This document shows, piece after piece, positions 44,546 to 55,510 of a stretch of DNA of 64,000 bases; within the stretch, counting starts at the first letter, position 1, and each line of letters starts with the position of its first letter. Source of the DNA: Lichenostomus cassidix. Lineage: Eukaryota; Chordata; Aves; Passeriformes; Meliphagidae. Under the pieces are notes generated by a model. That model was not told the DNA's origin, did not search any database, and saw nothing but the letters and a program-made list of their open reading frames with translations. Both the position numbers and the translations under genes were made by a program. Location: contig VLJF02000046.1 of assembly GCA_008360975.2 (NCBI GenBank), forward strand, positions 3,038,001 to 3,102,000. The letters run 5' to 3'.

Positions 44546-47500
44546 ATGAGCTTCTGCCCTCCCACTGCCAGGAGGACCAAGGTCAAACTCTGGGGTTGGA
44601 CAGAGGTGGCCTTAGCCACCAGCCCTGAAGGTACTGGCACCCCCTGGACCCCCGTGAATGTCGGGATCTGTCAGGATCCTGACTCAGTTTCCCTCAATTC
44701 CCAGAGTGGAAGGAAATTTGGGATGCAGTGGCTGACTTTGTCCTGGACCAGCTCCTGCCGCAGAGAAAGGTCACCTTGGACTTGCCCCCATGTCCCCTCC
44801 TGGGGGTCAAGGCCACCTCTGGCTCATCCCAAAATCCCAAAATTCTGCTTGAAGGGGGTGCAGATCCCAAAATCCCAAAATTCCACTTGCAGGGGCTGCA
44901 GATCCCCAAACCCCAAAAGCTGCAGTTGCAGGGGGTGTGGATCCCGACCCTCGGTACCCTGGCTGTGGTGCCCTGGCAGGCACGGGTTGGGGACATGGAG
45001 GTGACAACGCAGAGGCCGATTTTTTGCCCAGCCAGGAATTTGGTCCAGGGGCACAATTTGATGGATGACTGGGAATTCCTGCCTGGTGAGAGGGGAGGAT
45101 TTTGGGATGGACATGGCTGGAGGGGGAGGGTTGAGGAATGGGGTGGGAAATGGAGAGTTTGAGGTTGAAAGGTGTGAGGAGAAACCAAAAAATCATGAGT
45201 AATCCCAAAATAAAACATGAGGAGACCCCTCATGAGAAAGCAAAAAATATATTAAAAGATAAAAAAAAAAAAAACCCACAGGGAGACCCCAAAAACCCAT
45301 GAGGAGACCCCAAAATTCACAAGGACGCCTCATAAAACCAGAAGAAGACCCCCAAACACCCTGAGAAGACTCCAAAAAACCATGAGAGGACCTCAAAATC
45401 CATGAGAAGACACCATAAAAGCATGAGAAAATCCCATAAAATCACAAGGAGCCTCCCAAAACCCCCAAGAAGACCCCAAAAACCACAAGGAGACCACATA
45501 AAACCTTGAGAAACTCCAAAAACCCCATGAGAAAACCCCAAACCCCTTCGAAGACACCCCAACCCCCATTTTGCATGTCCTTCCAGGGAACCTGGATCCC
45601 CTCCAGACATTTGCGGTGGCAACAGCGCTGGGGCTGCCCCGGCGCAGGGTGGAGGGTGCCCTCCAGGCCACCATGTCCCTCCTGTCGCGGTGCTTGGGGA
45701 CAGGTGAGGACGTGGCCCTGACCCTGAGGGACATCGGAGTCCTGCTGGTGGAGCGGCGCAAGGTCCGGATGAGGTTCTACCACAGCTTCCTGGAGGCAGT
45801 GACTGGGAAGAAGAACCTGCAGAAGGGGGTGTTCAAGGTGAGGGGCTTGAGGGGATGGGGGGAGGGGAGTGGGGTGGTCCTTCAAAATTCCTTCATCCAT
45901 GGGGAGAAGGTCCCACCATCTTTGGGGTCCTCAAGTCTCTTGGCCATGTTGAGGAAATTCCACCATTTTTGCAATGCTTCACCACCTCTTCATCCACATG
46001 GAGAAAGTCCCAACATCCTTGAGGTCCTCTTTGGGCTTCTGAAGCGCTGAGTTCCTCATCCATGGGGAGAAGATCCCACCATCTTTGGACTCCTTTGATG
46101 TTGGGTTCCTCATCCAAATCGAGGGGGTCCCATCATCTTTGGGGTCCTCAAGTCCCTTGGTCATGTTCCACCATCTTTGGGTTCCTCCAACATTCCCTCA
46201 TCCATGTTAATGATGTCCCACCATCTTTGGGGTCCTTTTTGGGCTCCTCCAACGTTGGGTTCCTCATCTTTGGGGTCTTCCATCTCTGAGGCCTTCATCC
46301 ATGGTAGGAAACTCCAGCTATTTGGGGCTCCTCCAATGCTGAGTTCCTCATGCATGATGATCCCACCATCTCTGGGTCCTTCTAATGCTGAGTTCCTCAT
46401 CCCCATGGAGAAGGTCCAATCCATGGAGAAGGTCCCATCCCTGTTCTCCTCCGCTGCAGATCCCAGAGCTCCTGGACATGGTGGTGCCCCGGGAGGTCCC
46501 TGTGGCTGCCCTGACCTCGTCTGGCTCTGTCATCATCTTCCCCGAGTGTGTCTGGGGTGATCCTGGGGCTCTGGGAATGGGGGGACACCGGGGTGGGACC
46601 GGAACAGGGTCTGACCCAACCTGCTCCAGGATTCCATGGATTTAGGGGGCTGGAATTCTGCACTGGGTGGGTCTGGAGGATGGTGGATTTTGGGAAAATA
46701 TGGTGGATTTGGGTAAAATGGGGGATTTGGGGAAGATACAGTGGATTTGGGAGAAAACAGGGGATTGGGGGAAAATGTGGTGGGTTTGGGCAAATGGGGT
46801 GGATTTGGGGGAAAAGGGGATTTGTGAAAAAAAAGATGGATTTGGGAAAATCATGGTGGATTTGGGGGAAAAACATAGTGGATTTTGGGAAAATGGTGGA
46901 TTTGGGGAAAAACAAAGTATATTAAGGAAAATGTGTTGGATTTAGAGAAAAACAAGGTGGATTTGGGGAAAATATGATGGATTTGGGGATAATGGGGAAT
47001 TTGGGAAAAACATGGTGGCTTTGGGGAAAAGCAAGGTGGATTTGGGGGAGAACTATGGTGGATTTGGGAAAAGCATCATTGATTTGGGGAAAACTTGGGG
47101 GATTTGTGAAAAATTTGGTAGATTTGGGGAGAAAAACCAAGTGGATTTGGGGGAAATGATGGATTTGGGGAAAACTATGGTGGATTTCTGAGAAATGGGG
47201 TGGATTAAGGGAAAAACAACATGTATTTGGGGAAATGTGGTCGATTTTAGGGAAGAAAACAAGGTCGATTTGGGGAAATGTGGTGGATTTAGGGAAAACT
47301 ATGGTGGATTTGGGAAAAAACAAGGTGGATTAAGGAAAATGTGGTGAATCGAGAGGGAAATATCTTGGATTTGGGGAAAACCATGGTGATTCCAGGGTGA
47401 TTCTGGGGTGATCTGGAGTTCCCTCCCCAGGTTCCAGAGGGAAATGGTCCAGGCACCACTTCCAAGGGTGCTGCTGCTCCAGAGCCTCCAGAACCTCCCC

Positions 47501-49207
47501 AAGGAGATCCCACAGCCCAGGCAGGAATTGGGGCCACAGATCAGGAAAGATGGGAAAGGCAGGAAAATTGGGAGAGATGGAAAAGGTAAAATTTTAAAAA
47601 ATGGGGGAAATGCAAAGAAATGGAAAAGAAAAAAAAAAGATGAAATAGCAAAAAAAAAAATTGAAAAAATGGGAATTAATTGGTATAATACAGTAAAGGA
47701 ATGGGGGGAAAGAAATAGGGGGAAAAGCAAGAAAAAAGAGAAAATAGCAAAAAATGGGTGAAATGGGAATTTTTTGGGATAATAAAGCAAAAAAAAAGGG
47801 GGGAAATTAAGGAAAGGGGGAAATAGCAAAAAATAGGGAAAATGGAAATTAATTGGGTTAATAAAGAAAAGTGGAGGGAAAGGAAAGAAATTGGAAAATC
47901 GAAGAAAAGAGGGAAAATAGCAAAAATGAGGAAAATGGGAAATTTTGGGGATAATAAAGCAAAGAGATGGGAGAAAGGAAAGAAATTGGGGAAAAATCAA
48001 GGAAAAATGAAAATAGAAAAAAATGAGGGATGGGCAAAGGAGGAATGAGAGTGAAAGGGCAAAGAAATTAGGGAAAAAGCAAAGAAATGGGGAAAGAGCA
48101 GAGAAACAGGGGGTGGGGGGAAAAGGGGAAGAAATGTGGAAATAAAGGGAAGAAATAGGACAAGTGATGTCACCTCCAACTTGGCTTCTCCTTCCTGGTC
48201 CCAGAGGCAGCTTTTGGGATATCAGGAGCAGAGGAACAACCTGAGGAAGAGACTCCAGAAAACCAGAAAACCCAGAGGAAGAAGGGGAAAGAGAAGAAGT
48301 TGGAAACGGAGCTGGGGAAGAAGGAGAAAAAGTCAGGAAAGTCAGAAGCCGAACTGGGGAAAAAGAAGTCAGAAACTGAACTGGGGAGGAAGGAAAAATT
48401 GGGAAAGTCAGAAACTGAACTGGGGAGAAAAGAAAGCTGGGAAAGTTGGAAACTGAATTGGGGAGGAAGGAACAATTGGGAAAGTTGGAAACTGAACTGG
48501 GGAGAAAAGAAAAGCTGGGAAAGTCAGAATCAGAACTGGTGAGGAAAGAAAAATTGGGAAAGGCTGAAGCTGAAGAGGGGAGAAAAGAAAAGTTGGGAAA
48601 GTCAGAATCAGAACTGGGGAGGAAGGAAAAATTGGGAAAATCGGAAGCTGAACTGGGGAGAAAAGGAAAGTTAGGAAAGTCAGAAATTGAACTGGAGAAA
48701 AACAAGTCAGAAACGGAATTGGGGAGGAAGGAGAAATCAGGAAAGTTGGAAACTGACTTGGGGAAAAAGCAGAAGTCAGAAAAGTCAGAATCTGGAGGGA
48801 TGAAAGAAAAGCCGGAAAAGTCAGAAAAGTCGGAAAGTGAGCAGAAGAAGTTGGAAAAGTCCCTGGACAGGTGAGACTGAAAGCTTGGGGACAATCTGGT
48901 GTCCCCCAGCTCAGGATGACCTTTCCCTTTGGATCCATCCAGGGATCATCCCGAGATTCCAAAGGCCGGACAGCACCAGGGTCGCTCTGGGAGACAGCGC
49001 TGGATGCGTACAGCCAAAACTCAGTGCGCTGGAGGAGGAGGTGGAGGAGACAGGGAAGAGGCGAAGAAGAAGGAGAAATCCAAGCGAATCCATCCTCAGG
49101 ATCCCTGTAGCTTCCAAACACCAGTGATCACTGTGCTGTCAGCATCCAGCTCTGACTCCAGCATTCCCGAGGATCCTGATCCCAAGGAGCCCTGCCCAGC
49201 CCTGTGA
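44546..49207 (+). CDS. CCDC81-like: CCDC81-like protein, right copy, frameshifted
   Basis: Mirror of the left copy. Exons: 44,546-44,630, 44,705-45,085, 45,587-45,837, 46,460-46,545, 47,431-47,585, 48,205-48,870 and 48,943-49,207. The first five have the same lengths and phases as in the left arm. Both HU-type domains are open: GVWIPTLGTLAVV and QRPIF in exon 2, DIGVLLVERRKVRMRFY in exon 3. In exon 6 one A is missing near 48,433-48,436 (GAAAGC where neighbouring repeats have GAAAAGC), so the frame slips and stops at 48,540-48,542 after about 431 residues, in the middle of the charged repeat. Beyond the slip the old frame stays open through the rest of exon 6 and exon 7 (tail SDSSIPEDPDPKEPCPAL). 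The longer tail and intact AATAAA suggest recent loss, a tolerated truncation, or an assembly error. Unknown activity. Confidence 0.78.
45215..45550. repeat. Intron 2 minisatellite, right copy
   Basis: About 30-bp units around AAAACCATGAGGAGACCCC. Mirror of 42,680-43,010. Confidence 0.75.
45890..46435. repeat. Intron 3 minisatellite, right copy
   Basis: Units of about 40-60 bp with TCCCACCATCTTTGGGGTCC and GCTGAGTTCCTCATCC. Mirror of 41,800-42,350. Confidence 0.85.
46670..47390. repeat. Intron 4 minisatellite, right copy
   Basis: About 24-bp units GGTGGATTTGGGGAAAA, G-rich on the coding strand. Mirror of 40,785-41,530. Confidence 0.88.
47590..48130. repeat. Intron 5 minisatellite, right copy
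   Basis: A-rich units of about 80-90 bp with GGGAAAATAGCAAAAAATGG and GGGATAATAAAGC. Mirror of 40,040-40,580. Confidence 0.7.
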
Positions 49208-49314
49208 GGCCAAAGACAATGAGGAAAAACAACCAGAACTTCTGTCTGGTGCTTGAAGCACCTCTGGAATAACTCAGAATTTCTGGGAATCTCCAGGAAT
49301 TTCCAGGAGCAATC

Positions 49315-49320
49315 AATAAA
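49315..49320 (+). terminator. Poly(A) signal of the right CCDC81-like gene
   Basis: A canonical AATAAA about 110 bp after the last-exon stop at 49,205-49,207. Confidence 0.75.
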
Positions 49321-49676
49321 TGCCTCTGGTTCAGGGCAGTTGAGGAATGACTGGGAGGAGCTTCCTGCCCTTGTGATCTGTGAGGATCTTAGTGGTTTTC
49401 ACCCAGAATTTGTCCTTTTTGCCCCAAATACTATCAGATCCAACCCCAAATCCCAGTGGATCCAAGTCCAAATCCAATTGGATCCAATCCAAAATCCCAA
49501 CGGATCCAACACCAAATCCCATCAGCCCCAACCCTCTCTTAGGGGGTGGTTCATGGTGATAGGGGTATCCCATGGCTGTTTGTGCTGGGAATTGTCACTG
49601 TTGCCCCTGGACCTTCTGTGGCTCAGGGGACATTGGCAGAAGTGTGAGCTTGGGTGGGACCCTGTGGGAGTGGGGC

Positions 49677-49776
49677 TTCCCCTTCCCCTTCCCCTTCCCC
49701 TTCCCCTTCCCCTTCCCCTTCCCCTTCCCCTTCCCCTTCCCCTTCCCCTTCCCCTTCCCCTTCCCCTTCCCCTTCC
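49677..49776. repeat. CCCCTT microsatellite, right arm
   Basis: About 16 perfect 6-bp units. Its mirror in the left arm is a 5-bp GGGAA (TTCCC) repeat. Confidence 0.95.
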
Positions 49777-49996
49777 ATCAAGGAGCAGCCACATGGGTGA
49801 CAGAGTGAGTGTGGCTGCCCCGGGTATTGCTGCCCTGGGGTTTTCAGCTCTGCCACCAAAGCCTGCCTGCTCCTCCCTGCTCCCCTGCCGCCCGGAGCCC
49901 GGAGCCAGCGCGGGCGGTGCTGCCTGGGGCCAGGGCTGTCCCCGCCGGGTCACTTTCTGTGCCATCACCGCCTGGGAAGGTCCTGCCCCGGGACCG

Positions 49997-50012
49997 CAGC
50001 GCCCCCTGCTGG
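49997..50012 (-). promoter_or_regulatory. CTCF-like motif 2, right arm
   Basis: CAGCGCCCCCTGCTGG, the exact reverse complement of the strong left-arm core. It points leftwards, towards the centre. Confidence 0.7.
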
Positions 50013-50025
50013 CCGCGAGAGTCAC

Positions 50026-50044
50026 TGCAGCGCCCCCTGCCGGG
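50026..50044 (-). promoter_or_regulatory. CTCF-like motif 1, right arm
   Basis: CTGCAGCGCCCCCTGCC, the mirror of the weaker left-arm motif. Both right-arm motifs sit in the mirrored CpG-rich block (about 49,880-50,060). Confidence 0.5.
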
Positions 50045-50299
50045 CTTGGCCAGAACTGCACCAAAGGGGAAAGTGAGGCCTGACGGGTGGGAAACTCCTG
50101 CATTGTTCGGTTGTTGCTGTTCTGTTCTGTTCTGTTCTGTTCTATATATGTATATATTTGCTAGTGAAGAACTGTTGTTCCTTTTCCATATATTTGCCAG
50201 GGATCTCCTATTATCACAAAGCGATAATTTGGAGGGAGGGCGTTATCTTTCCACTCCAGAAATGTTCCCACCTTCCTGGGCACACATCTGTTTTTAAAC

Positions 50300-50580
50300 C
50301 AAGACATTAACCTACCCAGTGACCTAACACAGCCCCCTTTGATGTCACACAGCTGCCCAGTGATTTGACATAGCCTGCCTCTATGATGTCAGAGTCTGCT
50401 CTGTGATGTCACACAGTTTTCCTGTGACCTCACAGCCCACTCTGTGATGCCATTCATCTGCCCTGTGATGTAACAGCCTGCTCTGTGATGTCATACAGGT
50501 GCTCTGTGATGTCATACAGGTGCTCTGTGATGTCATACAGGTGCTCTGTGATGTCACAGTCCATGCTATGACATCACACA
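50300..50580 (-). repeat. CRE-like repeat array, right arm
   Basis: Tandem units with TGATGTCA, including several near-perfect copies of CTCTGTGATGTCATACAGG (period 21 bp) at about 50,478-50,560. Mirror of 37,648-37,915, with the 21-bp subunit expanded. Confidence 0.82.
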
Positions 50581-50842
50581 GCCTGTGGGAATGCTGGAAT
50601 TCTCTTCTGCTCCTGGAGAACTTGGGGTGTCTGGCTGAGCAGGAAAGGTGACCCTGAGCCAGGAGCTTTCCTTTGCTGGCATAGAAAGACCTTCCCAGCA
50701 CTGTGTCCTTGGCCAGGAGGGATTGTGCCACCAGAGCTGTCCCTGCCCTGCAGGGTTTGACATGGAAAGTCGTGGTGCCATTTAGCGTAGGAATGAGAAT
50801 CACTCACTGTATGTGAATTCTGATTTTATTACAAAGCCATAC

Positions 50843-51243
50843 AGTAGATATACTTTTCAGTGTGATAAGTTCTCTCTTAGTTGTTTTCTCAGCCTTTTCA
50901 CAGTTTCTCAATACAGCTTGTTATTCTTCCCAGGGGAGAGAAGGAATCTGCTGATCTGCTTCAGATCCTGTGCTGATCAATCCTTTTCTGCATCCTTTCA
51001 GGTTCTTTGGTTCCTCATGGGATCATGGGGGCCTCTTCCTCTGCAACCCCACATCTGCCCCTTCTGTTTTTACTGAGGTTATGGATAAAGCTAAGGAAAC
51101 CATGACTTGTTTTGGTTTACTTTTAACATTTTTAACTGTTTTTAACTGTTTTGAAAAGGACAAGACAGAGAATTAAAAAGGCTATTATTGCCAAACAACC
51201 TAGTCCAATGAAAACCCAAACTCGTAAGTTTATTCCAGTGAAC
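50843..51243. other. Segment found only in the right arm
   Basis: 401 bp that replaces the left-only segment. It has a short frame ending in a hydrophobic stretch (CFGLLLTFLTVFNCF, then a basic end and stop near 51,176), which recalls a membrane segment but is too short to call. It ends at the LTR terminus. Confidence 0.6.
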
Positions 51244-51816
51244 TGTGAAAAACGAGGTTCACTCTCCTGTTAGGATTAAAAAGGTTTAATAAAAGACAAT
51301 AGGGGACAGATAAAAGCAAAAGGTCAGCGCTGGGTGCTTTGGCATTCAGCCAGAAAAGCACCCCTGGAATGGACAGAGACACCCTTTCCATACCCTTCAG
51401 CCTAATGCATATTCATAAACAGTTACACATATTCCTATTTCTCTCCAAACTCTTTTGCACGTTCTGGGAACTGATCCGCCTCCTGGCAGCATGCGCAGTC
51501 GTCTGTCACTGATCTGTTCTCACTCCCAGATTGTGGTTCCTGCAGCGCCAGGAGCTGATAGTTGCAGTGTCAGAGGCAGGGTCCGGCCGGGGGATGGGAT
51601 CCAGTTCAAGCAGACACTTCAAGCATTCGAATCCAACCAGAACAGCTATTTTACTGCTATTAAACTCAGCTGGTACTAGAAAGAAAGACCTTAGTCATCA
51701 TTGCACAGCAACTTTTCCCAGCCAGGCTACCTCTGTAAGAAAAGAATTCAAACAATACACAGAGTATCCATTGGGATCTTTGCGAAAAGCCAACATGATG
51801 ACATGGATTGATCACA
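51244..51816. mobile_element. LTR inside the right arm (573 bp)
   Basis: Reverse-complement partner of 34,661-35,233 with the same length and the same TGTGA...TCACA ends. Confidence 0.75.
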
Positions 51817-53715
51817 GGGACATTGGGGACACTGGGGACATTGGGGATGTTGGGGACATTAATGGGACATTGGGGACACATTGGGGGATTTGGGGACATT
51901 AGGGACGTTGGGGGAAATTTGGGATAAAATTGGGGGAAATTTTGGGAGTGAAATGGGAAAATTTGGGGGAAATTTTGGGGAAAAATGGGGAGAAGTGGCA
52001 GAAATTTTGGGGAGATTTTGGGGAAGTTTGAGGGGAAAATTTGGGGGGAAATTTGGGGAAGTTTGGGGAGAAATTTGGGGAAAAAATGGGAGAAATTTTG
52101 GGGCAGTTTGGGGAAAAATTTGGGGGAAAGGAAAGGGGAATTTGGGGAAATTTTGGGAAATTTTGGCAAAACTTGGGCAAAATTGGGATTTTGGGGGCAA
52201 ATTGGGAAGTTTGAAGAGAAATTTGGGAAAATTGGGAGAATGGGGAAACTCCAGGGAATGAGGAAATTGGAAAATTTGAGGGAAATGGGGGAACTGGGGA
52301 AATTTTGGGTAAGTTTGGGGAAATTTTGGGAAGTTTGGGAGAAAATTTTGGGAAAAATTGGGGAATGTTTGGGGATTTTTTTAAAGAAAATTTTGGGAAA
52401 TTTTGGGGGAAATTTTGGGAAAATTTGAGGAAGTTTGGGGGAAAATTTTGGGGAAAATTGGGGGAAATATTGGGGAAGTTTGGGGAGAAATTTGGGGGAA
52501 ATAAGGGGAGAATGGGGAAATTTTTGGGGAAAATGGGGGAAGGTTTGGGGGAAATGTTGGGAAAATTTGAGGGAAATTGGGGGAAAATTTGAGAGGAATT
52601 GGGGAAATTTTTGGGAAAGTTGGGAGAAAACTTGGGGAAATTGGGGGAAATGAGGGAAATTTGGGGGAAATTTGGGGGTGATTTCAGGGAAGTTTGGGGG
52701 AAATTTTGGGAAAATTGGGGAGATTTTGGGGAATTGGGGGAAAATATTGGGGAAGTTTGGGAGAAAATTTTGGGGAAAAAATGGGGAAATTGAGGGGGAA
52801 GTTCAGAGAAAAAATTTGGGAAAATTTGAGAGAAATTGGGAATTTGGGGGAAGTTTGGGGGGAAATTTTGGGTGAAAATTTTGGGAAAATTTGAGGGAAA
52901 TTGTGGAAATTTTTGAGACATTTTGGAGAAAACTTGGGTGAAATTGCGGACATTTTAGGGAAATTTGGAGAACTGTGGGGGAAATTTGAGGGGAAATTTG
53001 GGGAGAAATTTTGGGGGAAAATTGGGGTGAAATTTGAGGGAAATTGGGGAAATTTTGGGGAAGTTTGGGGGAAAATTTCAGAGAGAAATGGGTAAAATTG
53101 AAGGAAATTTCTGGGAAAATTGGGGGAAATTTTGGAGAAGTTTTGGGAAAGTTTTGGGGAAATTTGGGGAAATTTTGGAGACGTTTGGGTGAAAATTTGG
53201 GGGAAAATGGGGAAAGTTTGAGGATTTTTTAAAGAAAATTCTGGGAAATTTTGGGAAAATTTGGGGGGAAATTTTGGGGGAATTTTTGGGGAAAATTTGG
53301 GAAATTTCAAGGAATTTTGGGGAAAATTTTAGGGAAGTTTAGGGGAAAATTTGGGGAAAATTTGGGGAATTTTTGGGGAAAAATGCAAATAGAATGGGAA
53401 AAAAGGAGGAATGCTGAGGAATTTTTGGGGAAATGGGAAAAATTGGGGGAAAATGGAGCAAAATGGGGAAAATTGTGGAAATTGGAATAAAAGGAAAATT
53501 TGAGGAAAAACTGAGGAAAAATTGGGAAAAATGAGAAAAATGGGAAATAAATGGGGAAAATTGGGGGAAAATTGGAGAAAATAGAGGAAAATGGGAAAAA
53601 TTCGGGGAAATTTGGGGTAAAATGAGAATAAATTAGGGAAAAATTGGGAAAATTTGGGGGAAATTGGGGAGTTTTGGATGGAAATTGGTGAGTTTTGGGG
53701 GGAAAGGGGACATTT
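51817..53715 (+). repeat. AAATTT / G-run satellite, right arm
   Basis: About 1.9 kb of units such as GGGGAAATTTTGGGG with runs of three to five G on the plus strand. Mirror of 32,905-34,660. Confidence 0.92.
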
Positions 53716-55510
53716 GGGGACATTGAGGGTGTTGGGGACACTTTGGTGTCACTTTGGTGCCATTTCGTGACAATTTGGTCCCATTTGGTGACTTCTAGTG
53801 GCATTTGGGGACAATTTGGTGCCATTTGGTGTCATTTAGTGTCCCTTTAGTGCCACTTGGTGCCATTTTGGTGCCATTTGATGTCACTTGGTGCCACTTT
53901 TTGCCACTTTGGTGCCACTTGATGTCCCTTTAGTGCCACTTTGGTGCCATTTTTGACCTTTTTGTTGCCATTTAGTGCCACTTTGGTGCCATTTGATGCC
54001 ATTTAGTGTCACTTGAGTGACTTTTAATGACATTTAGTGCCACTCTGGTGCCATTTAATGCCTTTTTTTGTCACTTTGGTGCCATTTAATGTCGCTTTGG
54101 CGCCATCTGGTGTCACTTTAATGCCATTTATGCCATTTAATGCCATTTAGTGCCATTTCAGTGCCATTCAGTGTCACTTCGGTCCCATTTAGTGCCATTT
54201 AGTGCCATTTTTGCCACTTTGCTGCCCTTTAGTGCAATTTAGTGCCACTTTGGTGCCATTTAGTGTCACTTTAATGCCACTTAGTGCCATTTGGTGTCAC
54301 TTGATGACTCCTGGTGTCACTCTGGTGCCATTCAGTGTCACTTTGGTCCCATTTGATGTCACTTTGATGTCACTTGGTGTCATTTTAGTGCCATTTAGTG
54401 CCACTTTGGTGCCATTTAATAACTCCTGGTGTCACTTTAGTGCCATTTAGTGCTAATTTGGTGCCATTTGATGTCACTTTGGTGCCACTTTTTGCCATTT
54501 TAGTGCCACTTTTTGCCATTTTTTCCACTTCAGTGCCATTTTTGCCACTTTGGTCCCATTTAGTGCAATTTAGTGTCACTTTGGTGCCATTTAATGTCAC
54601 TTTGGTCCCACTTGGGGCCATTTTTTGCTACTTTTATGCCTTTTTTTTCACTTTAATGCCATTTTTAAAAAATTAATGCATTTTTATCAGTTTAATGCCA
54701 TTTGGTGCCACTTTGGTGCCATTTGATGCCATTTTGATGCCATTGAGTGCCATTTCTGCCACTTTGGTGCCATTTTTTGCCACTTCAATGCCACTTTGGT
54801 GCCATTTTTTGCCACTTCAATGCCACTTTTTCCCACTTTGGTCCCATTTAGTGTCACTTTAGTCCCATTTGGTGCCATTTTTTGTCACTTTAATGCAATT
54901 TTTTGTCATTTCAATGCAATTTTTCCCCATTTTTGTGCCATTTTGATGTCACCTGCTGTCTCCTCACTGACCTGCAGCAATCCGTTCTGCAGTCATTGTC
55001 ACCTGTGCTGGTCGGTGATGTCACTGTGTGCCCAGGGGCTGCTTGGTGTCATTTAGTGCCATTTGGTGTCACTCAGGTGCCATTTGGTGTCACTTTGGTC
55101 CCATTTAGTGCCATTTAGCACCACTTTGACACCATTTAGTGTCATTTGATGTCACTTTGGTGCCATTTAGTGTCACTTTGGCTCCATCTGGTGCCATCTA
55201 GTGTCACTTTAATGCCATTTAGAGCCATTTGGTGCCACTTAATGTCACTTTGTGCCACTTTAGTGCCATTTAATGTCACTTTATTGTAATTTTTTGCCAT
55301 TTGTTGCCATTTAGTGCCACTTTGTTGCCATTTAGTGTCACTGTGGTGTCTATTAGTGCCATTTACTGCCATTTACTGCCATTTGGTGTAACTTCAATGC
55401 CATTTGATGCCATTTTGATGCCATTTGGTGCCATTTTTTGTCACTTTAACACCATTTTCCTCCACTTTGGTGCCATTTTGATGCCACCTGATGCTACCCC
55501 GATGCCACCC
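53716..55510 (+). repeat. 11-bp period satellite, right arm
   Basis: About 1.8 kb of units like TTTGGTGCCAC and TTTAGTGCCAT, main period 11 bp. A ~100-bp CRE-type block lies inside at about 54,950-55,050. Mirror of 31,396-32,904, somewhat longer. Confidence 0.9.

Noticed and set aside
44402..45004. 200-residue plus-strand ORF and its mirror at 43,226-43,828
   Set aside because: They overlap exons 1 and 2 of the CCDC81-like genes in another frame and cross the intron. The splice-consistent frame carries the HU domain match.
47299..48894. 531-residue minus-strand ORF
   Set aside because: It is antisense to exons 5 and 6 and intron 5 of the CCDC81-like gene and consists of the complement of the coding repeat and an intronic array. 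The 360-residue ORF at 39,092-40,174 is its left-arm equivalent.
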